Positions 8,853 to 17,459 of a stretch of 64,000 bases of DNA are shown piece after piece (the stretch's first letter is position 1; each line of letters starts with the position of its first letter). Under the pieces are notes generated by a model. That model searched no databases. It saw only the letters and a program-made list of their open reading frames with translations, and had not been told where the DNA came from. The DNA lies in assembly GCA_002890585.1 (NCBI GenBank), contig MIQB01000002.1, positions 15,469 through 79,468 of the forward strand. The letters are read 5' to 3'. This stretch comes from Tannerella sp. oral taxon 808. GTDB lineage: Bacteria > Bacteroidota > Bacteroidia > Bacteroidales > Tannerellaceae. A program made the translations under genes and the position numbers.

Positions 8853-9113
8853 CTATGCCTCCAGCGCCTGCTCTAATACCGCCTTCACCTCATCGGGGAA
8901 GATGCCGCCCTCGTGCACCTTGCGGCCGTCGATGTAGAACGTCGGCACGTAGTAGTAATCATACTTCTCCGCCACATCCGGGTGCTCCGATTCCTCGATC
9001 CAATTGATCTGGATGTCTTTATAGCGATCCTGCTTCTGCAGCTCATCGATCGCCGCCCGCGCCTTCTTGCAAAACGGGCATTGCTTCAGGTAAAACAACG
9101 TGATTGGCTTCAT
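8853..9113 (-). CDS. Glutaredoxin/thioredoxin-fold protein
   Basis: This 86-residue protein has the redox motif CPFC (residues 12-15) after LFYLKQ, and the cis-proline loop as YVPTFYIDGRKVHEGG. It is probably a cytoplasmic disulfide reductase of the glutaredoxin type: it has no signal peptide. The length is normal for a minimal glutaredoxin. The gene stands alone between the HEPN-like unit and the T9SS plug gene. Confidence 0.87.
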   Translation of the reverse strand: MKPITLFYLKQCPFCKKARAAIDELQKQDRYKDIQINWIEESEHPDVAEKYDYYYVPTFYIDGRKVHEGGIFPDEVKAVLEQALEA

Positions 9114-9220
9114 TTCTCTATTGATTAATGGTGATTGAATGATGATCTATTGATGTTTAAACGCTCTCCGGCCGAGCATGCGCTCGGTCATTTTTAGCTT
9201 TTCATTTTTAGTTATTCGTT

Positions 9221-10465
9221 TCACCGCCCCCCGATCGTGAGCTGCCCTACTAACCGATCATATCGCCCCGCCGCCGGCCGGTAATACACAAGGATGGTGT
9301 ACTCATTCTCCGCCTCGTAGAAGCTCCCATCCCCCGCCGGCATTCGCCCGCGCCGCTCCCCATCCGGCACGAAGGCATAGCCATAATTGTAATATCCCTG
9401 CTTCAGCAGCAGCGCCGCCTCGTAACGCCCCGACGCCTCGTTGTACGCCATCCGGCTGCGCTCATCAAAGCGGTTCTGCACCAAGTCGCCCACCAAGTAG
9501 ACCTCCCCGCCGGAGAGCCGCTCCGAGGCGTAGGCGAAGTGCACCACCCCGTAATCCGCCTCCCTCTCAGCCTCCCCGCAGCCGCTGCACGCCGTGAAGC
9601 AGCGCCCATCCTGATCCTCATCGTAGACGTACATCCGCCGAGGCCCATCCTGCCGCAAATCCACGTAGTAATACGGGTTGACGAAGCCGATCCGCTCCAC
9701 GCCCATCCCCGCGTAGCGAAACGTGAGGCATTCGAACCGCCGGTATTCGTTGCCCGCCTCGAAGATCAGCCGCCGGTCATGCTCATAGCCCAACCGCGTA
9801 CCCCCGATCGATGTCGGCTGCAAGTCGCCCACACGCGTGTCCGGCCGGCCGTTTTGCTCCACGAACACCTTCAGCTCCCGCTGCGGGAAACGCACCGTCA
9901 GCGCCTTCGTGTCGACCGTGAAGTGCACCTGCTGCACATCGCGGTTGAGCGCCACATCCGTGTTCGCCGTCGCCTCCCCGCGGATCTCCACCTGCGGCTC
10001 CACCACGCCAAACCGCGCCCGCAGCAGCACCCGCTCCGGCTGCCCCTCGGCATACACCTCCACCGCGTAATTCCCCGACACCTTCAGCCGCACCTGCTCG
10101 TTGGGCAGCCTGAGGCGGTAATGCCTGTACGCCACTGTGGTGTTGAACGACGGCGCCTCGTCGTCCACCTCCAGCCCGTTGAACCCGTCCATGTACTCCA
10201 TCGGCGCCAGCGCTGACCGCCGCCCGTCCGCGTCGCAATGCACCACCGAATAGGCCAGCCGCTCGCCCGCCTCGGGCTGTAGCATGTCGAACGCGATCTC
10301 GATCTGCCGCCCCCCATCCAGCTCGATGTACGGCTCCGACAATCGCTCCCCGGCCACCCGCACCTCGAGCGCCCCCACGCGGTTCGACCGCACCTCCGCC
10401 TCATACGTCTGTCCTTTTGCCGCCATCGCGCACACGATCATCGCGGCCGTCATCCATCTTTTCAT
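9221..10465 (-). CDS. Type IX secretion system plug protein (DUF5103)
   Basis: This is a 414-residue exported protein with a signal peptide (about 1-19, ending AAKGQ). The beta-rich body has features of the DUF5103 family: an early PYIELDGGRQIEIAFDML segment, a DxDGRxSALAPMEYMDG region and a C-terminal YYNYGYAFVPDG segment. In Flavobacteria the homologue is the periplasmic plug that closes the SprA/Sov translocon of the T9SS. It supports the presence of a T9SS, as does the cargo gene at 41909. It stands alone and is not linked here to other T9SS genes. Confidence 0.82.
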   Translation of the reverse strand: MKRWMTAAMIVCAMAAKGQTYEAEVRSNRVGALEVRVAGERLSEPYIELDGGRQIEIAFDMLQPEAGERLAYSVVHCDADGRRSALAPMEYMDGFNGLEVDDEAPSFNTTVAYRHYRLRLPNEQVRLKVSGNYAVEVYAEGQPERVLLRARFGVVEPQVEIRGEATANTDVALNRDVQQVHFTVDTKALTVRFPQRELKVFVEQNGRPDTRVGDLQPTSIGGTRLGYEHDRRLIFEAGNEYRRFECLTFRYAGMGVERIGFVNPYYYVDLRQDGPRRMYVYDEDQDGRCFTACSGCGEAEREADYGVVHFAYASERLSGGEVYLVGDLVQNRFDERSRMAYNEASGRYEAALLLKQGYYNYGYAFVPDGERRGRMPAGDGSFYEAENEYTILVYYRPAAGRYDRLVGQLTIGGR

Positions 10466-10488
10466 CTGTCATCTTTTTGAATCCGCGA

Positions 10489-10496
10489 CAAAGATA
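10489..10496 (-). promoter_or_regulatory. -7 box of the T9SS plug gene
   Basis: TATCTTTG on the minus strand fits TAnnTTTG and lies 23 bases upstream of the start codon. Confidence 0.45.
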
Positions 10497-10594
10497 GCCC
10501 GCGCCCCCAGCCTCCGTCGGCCGCAGCGATGGGCTTTACGAATGCCCCTGAATCCCCCGGCAATCGACTTGATAGCCTTTATACGGCTCAAATA

Positions 10595-11124
10595 GGTGCT
10601 GCTTAGATCATAAACAGCAACCATAAAAAGCATCTACCTACTGTTTTATTTATAGACAGGCTTATCAAAAACATTTATCCTACTGTCTATGATCAAATCA
10701 CCATGTATATTCTTTTTGAGGTACTGTCTATGATCAAAACAGTATGTCCAACTTTCTTAGCGCATCTGCTTATATTATAGACGGGCTTAGCATAGACTTT
10801 TGGGATACTGTCTATGATCAAAACAGTATGACCAAAATCCTTAGATTGTCCGTTTATATTATAGACAGGCTTATAATAGATTTTTGGTACGCTGTCTATG
10901 ATCAAAACAGCATGCCTAACATTCTTATACTATCTAATTATATTATAGGCAGATGCTCTAAGGATATTAGACATACTACTTTGATCATAAACAGTACCTC
11001 TAAATAGGTTATACACAATGATCTGATTATAGGCAGTAGGATAAATATTTTTGATAAGCCTGTCTATAAACAAAACAGTAGATGGATACTTTTTGGGGTT
11101 ACTGTTTATAATCTAAGCATTACC
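10595..11124. repeat. 530-bp non-coding element with ~100-bp imperfect inverted ends and internal 42-bp repeats
   Basis: The first ~100 bases (10595-10692) match the reverse complement of the last ~100 (11026-11124) with scattered mismatches. Shared blocks include GCTTAGAT, ATAAACAG, TATAGACAGGCTTATC and ATTTATCCTACTG. The interior repeats CTGTCTATGATCAAAACAGT (10683, 10724, 10808, 10892), alternating with inverted TTATAGACAGGCTTA-like half-sites, at spacings of 41 or 84 bases. It is more AT-rich than its surroundings and its short open frames are by-products of the repeat. It lies between the divergent T9SS plug and DUF5618 genes. Confidence 0.8.
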
Positions 11125-11188
11125 CGTTTAGGCCCTCTAAAGGCCATCATTCGGATCGATGGGGGGATTCGGGGAAATTTCAAGGCTG

Positions 11189-11223
11189 TTTGCGCGGAGA
11201 AAACGAGGGTGCCCCTACTTTTG
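11189..11223 (+). promoter_or_regulatory. Promoter of the DUF5618 gene
   Basis: TACTTTTG (11216-11223) matches TAnnTTTG. A TTTG lies 23 bases upstream (11189-11192), slightly wider than the usual 19-21. The start codon is 29 bases downstream. Confidence 0.55.
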
Positions 11224-11252
11224 TAAGCCATTCCCTCAAAACATTTTGACCC

Positions 11253-11663
11253 ATGACGAAAGTGCAAGACAATCCGATCAAGGAGGCCGAGCGTTACTTG
11301 GAAAACTCGCGGCAAATCCTCTCCGAAAAGGCCGGCAAGGACGGCGACTATTACGACGACCCGAAGTATGTGCGCATGGCGGGAAGGGTGGCCTGGCAGG
11401 GCGTGCGGGCAGCGCTCGACGGGCTGCCGGAGGTAAAAGCGAAACGCAAAATGCGCCGGCAAGTCAGGTTTGAAGATTATATGGAAGCAGTCACCCAATG
11501 CGACCCGAAGATGTCCAAGCCACTGTTTTATACGCATGAGACGCTACAAAAGGTGCTGATCGGCGACGGCAATTTGAGCTGTGGCATGGTGGAGTCTGGC
11601 ATGAACCAAGCGAAAGAAGTGATCGACTGGGCAGACAGGGAATACCGAAAACAGCACCCGTGA
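11253..11663 (+). CDS. DUF5618 family protein
   Basis: This 136-residue, predominantly helical, soluble protein begins with PIKEAERYLENSRQILSEKA and contains a DGDYYDDPKYVRMAGRVAW segment. I recognise these from a small Bacteroidales family of unknown role (DUF5618). It is probably a helical-bundle protein resembling HEPN proteins in shape, but no catalytic motif is visible. It precedes the dehydrogenase gene by 72 bases and may be co-transcribed with it. Confidence 0.72.
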   Translation: MTKVQDNPIKEAERYLENSRQILSEKAGKDGDYYDDPKYVRMAGRVAWQGVRAALDGLPEVKAKRKMRRQVRFEDYMEAVTQCDPKMSKPLFYTHETLQKVLIGDGNLSCGMVESGMNQAKEVIDWADREYRKQHP

Positions 11664-11735
11664 GCATGCGGGGAGAGGGCATCGCCCCGCGCATGGGGCG
11701 CAGGATATTTTTATCACATCAAATACAGAAAGAAA

Positions 11736-12695
11736 ATGGCAAAGATTTTAGTGGCATTCGACACCGTAAGCGAAGGTTTTGAAGCGCTTACCTCCAAACA
11801 CGAAGTGATTTTTCCGCCCCGTGGGCGCGACTTTACTCAGGCTGAGATCGCCGAGCGCATCGGCGATTGCGACGTGCTCTGCTCCGTCTTCGACATCCCC
11901 GTCGGCCGCGACCTGATCGACTGCGGCCGCTCGCTCAAGCTAATCGCGAACTACGCCGTCGGCTACAACAACATCGACACAGCCTACGCGGCCGCGAAAG
12001 GCATCGTGGTGACGAACACGCCGCGGTCCGTCATCGAACCTACGGCCGACCTGGCGCTGGCGCTGCTCCTGAGCTGCTCGCGACGCATCGCAGAGTGGGA
12101 TCGCACCTTCCGCCGCGACCGGGGCGCCATCGAGCGCGGACGCCTCTGCCGCCTCGGGGTCAACCTCTTCGGCAAAACGCTGGGCATCTTGGGCTACGGC
12201 AACATCGGCGCAGCAGTGGCGCGGCGCTGCCAAGCGTTTGGCATGACGGTGCTCTACAACAAACGCACCCGCTTCAGCGAGGCGGAGGAGCGCGAACGGG
12301 GCATCACCTACGCGGAGAAAGACGAAGTGATCCGCCGCGCCGACGTGCTCTCTCTGCACACCCCCCTGACCCCCGAGACGCGTCACCTGATCAGCGCCCG
12401 CGAGCTGGCGATGATGAAGCCCACGGCGATCCTGATCAACACGGCGCGCGGGGCGGTGGTCGACGAGCCGGCGCTCGTCCAGGCACTGAAAGAGGGCCAG
12501 ATCGCCGCCGCGGGCCTGGACGTGTTCGAGCAGAACGACGTGCCGTCGCCGGAGCTGTTCGCCTTAGATAATGTCACGCTCACGCCGCACATCGGCACCC
12601 AGACGTACGACTCGCGCGTGGAGATGGTGCACGAGCTCTGCAACAACGTCCTCGGCTTCCTGCAAGGAGATCGGAAGATCGATCGCGTGAACTGA
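11736..12695 (+). CDS. D-isomer-specific 2-hydroxyacid dehydrogenase (hydroxypyruvate/glyoxylate reductase type)
   Basis: The 319-residue protein has the NAD(P)-binding GILGYGNIGAAVARR loop in the middle. The catalytic triad can be followed as Arg in INTARGAVVDE, Glu in GLDVFEQND and His in TPHIGTQT. The N-terminal segment LIANYAVGYNNIDT is typical of glyoxylate/hydroxypyruvate reductases. It reduces a 2-keto acid to a D-2-hydroxy acid with NAD(P)H in the cytoplasm. The exact substrate cannot be read from sequence; hydroxypyruvate or glyoxylate is likelier than phosphoglycerate because no ACT domain is present. Confidence 0.88.
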   Translation: MAKILVAFDTVSEGFEALTSKHEVIFPPRGRDFTQAEIAERIGDCDVLCSVFDIPVGRDLIDCGRSLKLIANYAVGYNNIDTAYAAAKGIVVTNTPRSVIEPTADLALALLLSCSRRIAEWDRTFRRDRGAIERGRLCRLGVNLFGKTLGILGYGNIGAAVARRCQAFGMTVLYNKRTRFSEAEERERGITYAEKDEVIRRADVLSLHTPLTPETRHLISARELAMMKPTAILINTARGAVVDEPALVQALKEGQIAAAGLDVFEQNDVPSPELFALDNVTLTPHIGTQTYDSRVEMVHELCNNVLGFLQGDRKIDRVN

Positions 12696-12714
12696 TCTCC
12701 TTTTTGGAGCAAAA

Positions 12715-12761
12715 AATGCCGGCTGCCTTCCGCGTTCGTCGCGCGTGGGGCAGCCGGCATT
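12715..12761 (-). terminator. Intrinsic terminator between convergent genes
   Basis: A 13-bp perfect stem (12715-12727 with 12749-12761) is followed on the minus strand by six T residues, so it fits the DUF721 gene best. On the plus strand the hairpin lacks a T tract. Confidence 0.8.
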
Positions 12762-12784
12762 GTGTATATATCGGTGCGGGGGGG

Positions 12785-13078
12785 TTATCGGAAGCGGATC
12801 TCGCGGATCACATCGGCGCCAGCCTTTTCGTTAAGGTTGCGGACGAGCCGGTCGCGCCACATCATCAGCTCGCTGCGCAGGACAGCCGAATTAAGTACGA
12901 CGTGGAGCGTATCCTCATGCACGTAGATGCTGCGTGTCTCTTTCGCCACGCCAGGGCCGAGCACTTCGCGCCACGCGTTGATGATGCGCACCTCGTCAAG
13001 GCGCTTGCTCATCAGCGGGTTTTCGGCGCAATACTCACGAATCAGTTCGCCGATGCTGCGGGCATTGACACGTTTCAT
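12785..13078 (-). CDS. DUF721 (DciA-like) protein
   Basis: The 97-residue protein has the family pattern IINAWREVLGPGVAKET and the C-terminal ELMMWRDRLVRNLNEK. DUF721 proteins are small and often sit beside recF or dnaA. The DciA branch loads the replicative helicase in bacteria lacking DnaC, and this role is inferred here. Its ATG overlaps the recF stop by four bases (13075-13078), so the two are translationally coupled. Confidence 0.85.
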   Translation of the reverse strand: MKRVNARSIGELIREYCAENPLMSKRLDEVRIINAWREVLGPGVAKETRSIYVHEDTLHVVLNSAVLRSELMMWRDRLVRNLNEKAGADVIREIRFR

Positions 13079-14181
13079 CGGCCGCCCCCCATCGCCATCA
13101 CCGTCCCACGATCAACGTGAAACATGGCGTACTCTTTACGGACCGATTCAAGTATGCTATCCAAGTAATTACGGTTAGTATCCGTGATGAAGATCTGCCC
13201 GAAGCGCTCCTCTCCGACGAGCTGCACAATGTGTTCCACGCGTGCAGCATCCAACTTGTCGAAAATATCATCGAGCAGTAATATGGGCATGGTAGAGTTC
13301 TTGGCTGCGAGGAAGGTGAACTGCGCAAGCTTGAGCGCCACGAGGCACGTCTTGTTCTGCCCCTGCGAACCGAGATGGCGCATCGGCAGCCCGTCGAGCG
13401 TCATCTCTAAGTCATCCTTATGAACGCCCGTGGTGGTATAGCCCACCTCCCGGAGTTCGCGCTCGCGATTGCGCGCCAGCTCCTCCTCGATGTCTACCGT
13501 CTGCAACTGCGACACGTAGCGCAACCCCACCTCCTCATCCTCCCGCCCGATGGCCCGGTAGTATTCGTTGAAGAAGGGCAGAAACTCCTCGATGAGTCGC
13601 GTGCGTACATCGAAGATCAGTCGGCCGTACTGTGCGAGTTGCATCTCGAGCACCTCATAGAGAGCCATGTCTGTCTGCTGTTCGCGGAGCATGCGGTTGC
13701 GTTGCTGGAGCGCCTTGTTGTATCGGATGAGCGCGTGCATGGCGGCGCCATCGTATTGCGAGAGGATCATGTCCATCCACCGGCGGCGCTCATCGCTCCC
13801 CCCACGGATCAGCTCCGCATCCGACGGCGATATCATCACGAGCGGCAGCAGCCCGATGTGGTCCGACAGGCGGGGATAAGGCTTCTGGTTACGCTTGAAT
13901 TGCTTGCGCCCTCCGCGCGGGATAGAGCAGAAGATGGACTCCGTGCGGTCGCCAAAGAGGTATTCGCCCTGCAAGACACAGAGCGCTTCGTCGCGTCGGA
14001 CGAGCCGCTCATCCGTGGTGTAGACGTGGCTTTTGCAGAAAGAGAGGTAATAGATGGCATCAAGCAGGTTCGTTTTACCCATGCCGTTGTTTCCGAAGAA
14101 GCAGTTGATCTTCGGCGAGCAGTCAATGTCGGCCTGATGGATGTTTTTATAGTTCAGGACGGAGAGTTTCTTCAATATCAT
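13075..14181 (-). CDS. recF: DNA replication and repair protein RecF
   Basis: This is an SMC-like ATPase that helps load RecA at single-strand gaps. From the chosen start MILKKLSVLNYKNI the Walker A loop GNNGMGKTN lies near residue 30. The ABC signature region is LGSQGQNKT and Walker B is ILLLDDIFDKLD near the C-terminus. The ATG at 14181 is preferred over the upstream start at 14229 because RecF proteins begin right at this beta strand and the extra 16 residues are not family-like. At 368 residues it has normal length. It is co-transcribed with the DUF721 gene. Confidence 0.95.
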   Translation of the reverse strand: MILKKLSVLNYKNIHQADIDCSPKINCFFGNNGMGKTNLLDAIYYLSFCKSHVYTTDERLVRRDEALCVLQGEYLFGDRTESIFCSIPRGGRKQFKRNQKPYPRLSDHIGLLPLVMISPSDAELIRGGSDERRRWMDMILSQYDGAAMHALIRYNKALQQRNRMLREQQTDMALYEVLEMQLAQYGRLIFDVRTRLIEEFLPFFNEYYRAIGREDEEVGLRYVSQLQTVDIEEELARNRERELREVGYTTTGVHKDDLEMTLDGLPMRHLGSQGQNKTCLVALKLAQFTFLAAKNSTMPILLLDDIFDKLDAARVEHIVQLVGEERFGQIFITDTNRNYLDSILESVRKEYAMFHVDRGTVMAMGGGR

Positions 14182-14226
14182 ATTTATACAGAGGTATGAT
14201 GCGTGTGATGTAGCCATGGGGCGGGG

Positions 14227-14234
14227 CAAAAATA
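14227..14234 (-). promoter_or_regulatory. -7 box of recF
   Basis: TATTTTTG on the minus strand fits TAnnTTTG, 45 bases from the recF start. It forms a divergent promoter region with the TPR gene. No clear -33 box. Confidence 0.4.
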
Positions 14235-14274
14235 AATTCGGGATAAGCGGAAGTAGGCCATTCGGTCAAAAAAT

Positions 14275-14282
14275 TACTTTTG
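14275..14282 (+). promoter_or_regulatory. -7 box of the TPR protein gene
   Basis: TACTTTTG fits TAnnTTTG and lies 53 bases upstream of the start at 14336. No clear -33 box. Confidence 0.5.
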
Positions 14283-14335
14283 CGCCTTGAATTTCAGTAA
14301 TAAACGAATAGTAACTAATAAGAAGAAAGATCGTT

Positions 14336-15028
14336 ATGGCGAAAAAGACAACAAACGAAGAGAAGGAAATAGAAGTAGGAGAAATCGTTTCCCGATCGGA
14401 AGAGTTCATTGAAAAGCATAAGAAAAAAATCATCGCCGGCATCTCAGCCGTGGCCGTCGTGATCGGTCTCATTTTGGCTTACCACTACCTCTACGCCAAG
14501 CCACAAGCCGAAAAGGCCAAGCTGGCCATCTTCAAAGGCGAACAATACTTGGCGATGGACTCCTTTGCGTTGGCTCTGAACGGCAACGGCGTTGACTACG
14601 ACGGCTTCGAGGCCATCATCGATCGCTACGGCGGCACCAAGACCGGCAACTTAGCCAAAGCCTACGCCGGCATCTGCTATTACCACCTCGGCGACCCCGA
14701 GAAAGCCATCCAACGACTGAAAGCGTACAAAGGCGACGACGCCCAAATCGCCCCCACCATCATCGGACTGATTGGCGACTGCTACGTCAGCACCGGACGC
14801 ACGAAAGAGGGCATCAGCTACTTTGAGAAGGCTGCCTCGAAAGCTGACAACGACTTGATCAGCCCCATCTACCTGAAGAAAGCTGGCCTCGCCTACGAGT
14901 CCATGAAGCAATATGCCGACGCGCTGAAGGCCTACGAAACCATTCGCGACAAATACAACCTCTCCATGGAGGCTGTAGACATCGATAAGTACATCACCCG
15001 CGCCACGATCCTTTCCCAATCGAAATAA
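14336..15028 (+). CDS. Membrane-anchored TPR protein (YfgM-like)
   Basis: This 230-residue protein has a basic N-terminus, one membrane segment (about 32-51, [20 protein letters not shown]) and then TPR repeats (for example [21 protein letters not shown] and [20 protein letters not shown]). The topology is inside N-terminus, periplasmic TPR. YfgM-type proteins bind periplasmic chaperones and the Sec translocon, and a similar role is inferred. ribH follows after 13 bases, so the two are probably one operon. Confidence 0.85.
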   Translation: MAKKTTNEEKEIEVGEIVSRSEEFIEKHKKKIIAGISAVAVVIGLILAYHYLYAKPQAEKAKLAIFKGEQYLAMDSFALALNGNGVDYDGFEAIIDRYGGTKTGNLAKAYAGICYYHLGDPEKAIQRLKAYKGDDAQIAPTIIGLIGDCYVSTGRTKEGISYFEKAASKADNDLISPIYLKKAGLAYESMKQYADALKAYETIRDKYNLSMEAVDIDKYITRATILSQSK

Positions 15029-15041
15029 AACAGCTTTCCCC

Positions 15042-15545
15042 ATGGCAACTATCTATCACAACCTATCAGAATACGACTTCGACACCGTGCCAAATGCCGC
15101 CGACATGCGCTTCGGCATTGTGGCTTCGGAGTGGAACCAAAACATCACAGAAAAGCTCTTGGAAGGAGCCTGCAACACGCTGGAACGCCACGGCGCCAAG
15201 CAAGAAAACATCCGCATAGAGCGCGTCCCCGGCAGCTTCGAGCTGACTTTCGGCGCCAAAATGATGGCTCAGACGCAAGACGTGGACGTCGTGATCGTCA
15301 TCGGATGCGTCATCCGCGGCGATACGCCTCACTTCGACTACGTCTGCTCCGCCGTAAGGCAAGGCGTCACGGGGCTGAACCTCGCAGGCGACATCCCCTT
15401 CATCTTCGGTATGCTCACGACTGAAAACCTGAAGCAGGCCGAAGATCGCTGTGGAGGCCGCTACGGCAACAAGGGCGACGAAGCCGCTGTGACCGCCATT
15501 AAGATGGTCGATTTCACACGCAGAATTTGCACGGCTGGAAAGTAG
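15042..15545 (+). CDS. ribH: 6,7-dimethyl-8-ribityllumazine synthase
   Basis: This enzyme makes lumazine from 5-amino-6-ribitylaminouracil and dihydroxybutanone phosphate, the penultimate step of riboflavin synthesis. The 167-residue protein shows the family landmarks [29 protein letters not shown] and [15 protein letters not shown], whose histidine region is catalytic, then [15 protein letters not shown]. It follows the TPR gene closely. The last ~20 bases of the gene also contain the -33 box of the downstream tRNA promoter. Confidence 0.96.
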   Translation: MATIYHNLSEYDFDTVPNAADMRFGIVASEWNQNITEKLLEGACNTLERHGAKQENIRIERVPGSFELTFGAKMMAQTQDVDVVIVIGCVIRGDTPHFDYVCSAVRQGVTGLNLAGDIPFIFGMLTTENLKQAEDRCGGRYGNKGDEAAVTAIKMVDFTRRICTAGK

Positions 15546-15556
15546 ATCTATATTTG
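15526..15556 (+). promoter_or_regulatory. Promoter of the tRNA-Tyr/tRNA-Gly transcript
   Basis: TTTG (15526-15529) lies inside the end of ribH and is followed after exactly 19 bases by TATATTTG (15549-15556). tRNA-Tyr starts 20 bases downstream. Confidence 0.7.
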
Positions 15557-15575
15557 CGCCGCGTTTGACGAAAAA

Positions 15576-15658
15576 GGGCAGTTACCAGAGTGGCCAAATG
15601 GGGCAGACTGTAAATCTGCTGGCTTACGCCTACGGTGGTTCGAATCCATCACTGCCCA
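15576..15658 (+). tRNA. tRNA-Tyr (GTA)
   Basis: This 83-base cloverleaf has the acceptor arm GGGCAGT/ACTGCCC, anticodon GTA in ACTGTAAATC and the T loop GGTTCGAATCC. A long variable arm, as expected for a class II tRNA, is present. Confidence 0.95.
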
Positions 15659-15697
15659 CCTCCCCCATCGGGGGGACGGATCGCCAGAAGTAACCAT

Positions 15698-15770
15698 GCG
15701 GAAGTAGCTCAGTTGATAGAGCATTAGCCTTCCAAGCTGAGGGTCGCGGGTTTGAGCCCCGTCTTCCGCT
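15698..15770 (+). tRNA. tRNA-Gly (TCC)
   Basis: This 73-base cloverleaf has the acceptor arm GCGGAAG/CTTCCGC, anticodon TCC in CTTCCAA and the T loop GGTTTGAGCCC. It is transcribed with tRNA-Tyr 39 bases upstream. Confidence 0.95.
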
Positions 15771-15795
15771 CTTTCGATTAAACAATGCAGTAGAC

Positions 15796-15836
15796 AGAGG
15801 CTTTACAAAACCAATTTGTAAGGCCTTTGTTTTTTT
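15796..15836 (+). terminator. Intrinsic terminator after the tRNAs
   Basis: A 14-bp stem (15796-15809 with 15815-15828, two G-T pairs) is followed by a run of T residues. Confidence 0.85.
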
Positions 15837-15942
15837 ATGCCCCGACAACCCCGGAAATCCGCACGGCCCTGGGCACGCACGCCACCCAGAGGCAGACGGC
15901 CACCGGAATCCGACAGAAGAATCACTTCACATCAATCCCCTC

Positions 15943-16590
15943 ATGGACACCTCTCTGATCACCTTCGCACTGCTCTGCTTCACGTCGTTCTTCACGCTGA
16001 CCAACCCGCTGGGCACCATGCCCGTCTTCCTGACCATGACGAACGGCTTAGACGAGCGTCAACGCCGCGCCATCGTCCGCCGCGCCACCATCGTGGCCTT
16101 CATCACGCTCATGGTCTTCACCTTTTCCGGGCAATTCCTCTTCAAATTCTTCGGCATCTCCACGAACGGCTTCCGCATCGCCGGCGGCGTCATCATCTTC
16201 AAGATCGGGTTCGACATGCTGGAGGCACGCTACACCTCCCTCCGCCTGAAAAAAGAAGAAATCAAGACCTACGCCAACGACATCTCCGTCACACCGCTGG
16301 CCATCCCCATGCTATGCGGCCCCGGCGCCATCGCCAACGCCATCGTGCTGATGCAAGACGCACACACGATCGAAATGAAGGGCATACTCATCGCCGTGAT
16401 CGCCTTCATCTACCTCTTCGCCTACCTCATCCTGGGCTTCTCCACCCGCTTGGTGCCCTATTTAGGCGAGACGGGCAACAACGTCATGATGCGCCTCATG
16501 GGGTTGATCTTGATGGTCATCGCGGTGGAGTGTTTCGTGGGGGGCGCCCGACCGATCATGGTCGAGATCTTGCATGAAGGCCTACGATAG
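15943..16590 (+). CDS. MarC family integral membrane protein
   Basis: The 215-residue protein has six predicted membrane segments. The family features are FFTLTNPLGTMPVF near the N-terminus and ISVTPLAIPMLCGPGAIANAI in the middle. MarC proteins lie in the inner membrane; their transport function is not settled and the old link to multiple antibiotic resistance was not upheld. The long array begins about 110 bases downstream. Confidence 0.9.
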   Translation: MDTSLITFALLCFTSFFTLTNPLGTMPVFLTMTNGLDERQRRAIVRRATIVAFITLMVFTFSGQFLFKFFGISTNGFRIAGGVIIFKIGFDMLEARYTSLRLKKEEIKTYANDISVTPLAIPMLCGPGAIANAIVLMQDAHTIEMKGILIAVIAFIYLFAYLILGFSTRLVPYLGETGNNVMMRLMGLILMVIAVECFVGGARPIMVEILHEGLR

Positions 16591-16700
16591 CTGAATGGTC
16601 AATCGTCGATGATTAATTCTCAGCCGGGGATCGCCCATTCATCCATCATCGTATCGGCGCAACCATAAACCACTCATCATTGATAATTAAAGATGCACCC

Positions 16701-17330
16701 CGTCCCCTCAGGGGACAAGGCGTTTTTTTGCGATGACACCCCCGTCCCCTCAGGGGATAGGGACTAAATTCACGATGACACCCCTGTCCCCTCAGGGGAT
16801 AGGGCATTTTTTTGCGATGACACCTCCGTCCCCTCAGGGGACAAGGCGTTTTTCTGCGATGACATCCCCGTCCCCTCAGGGGATAGGCCGTAATTTCAAG
16901 ATGACATCCCCGTCCCCTCAGGGGATAGGGACTTTTTTTGCGATGACATCCCCGTCCCCTCAGGGGACAAGGCGTTTTTTTGCGATGACACCCCCGTCCC
17001 CTCAGGGGATAGGGACTAAATTCACGATGACACCCCTGTCCCCTCAGGGGATAGGGCATTTTTTTGCGATGACACCTCCGTCCCCTCAGGGGACAAGGCG
17101 TTTTTCTGCGATGACATCCCCGTCCCCTCAGGGGATAGGCCGTAATTTCAAGATGACATCCCCGTCCCCTCAGGGGATAGGGACTTTTTTTGCGATGACA
17201 TCCCCGTCCCCTCAGGGGACAAGGCGTTTTTTTGCGATGACACCCCCGTCCCCTCAGGGGATAGGCCGTAATTTCAAGATGACACCCCCGTCTCCTCAGG
17301 GGACAAGGCGTTTTTCTGCGATAACGTCCG
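16701..17330. repeat. Tandem array of 15 units, 42-bp period, palindrome TCCCCTCAGGGGA
   Basis: CCCCTCAGGGG starts at 16704, 16746, 16788 and every 42 bases to 17292 (the last copy has one change). The linker occurs in several variants. Their order in units 1-6 is repeated exactly in units 7-12, so the array contains a perfect 252-bp higher-order duplication. Long open frames run through it on both strands (16733-17344 and 16646-17386), which I take as artefacts of the period being divisible by three. Confidence 0.95.
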
Positions 17331-17355
17331 CCACGCATGGATAACGGGGCGTAAT

Positions 17356-17363
17356 TACTTTTG
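17356..17363 (+). promoter_or_regulatory. -7 box upstream of the DUF4105 gene
   Basis: TACTTTTG fits TAnnTTTG, directly after the array and about 97 bases before the start codon. No clear -33 box. Confidence 0.45.
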
Positions 17364-17459
17364 CCACGCCTTGATTTACAGGGCACATCACTTACTCACC
17401 CCTTGCGGCAGCAACGGAATAAGCCCCCCGGCCGCAACCTCCCCCACAAAAACGAAACG

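Noticed and set aside
16646..17386. Long repetitive open frames on both strands (203 and 246 codons)
   Set aside because: They follow the 42-bp array exactly. A 42-bp period leaves frames open on both strands, so they are by-products, with no start context or family similarity.
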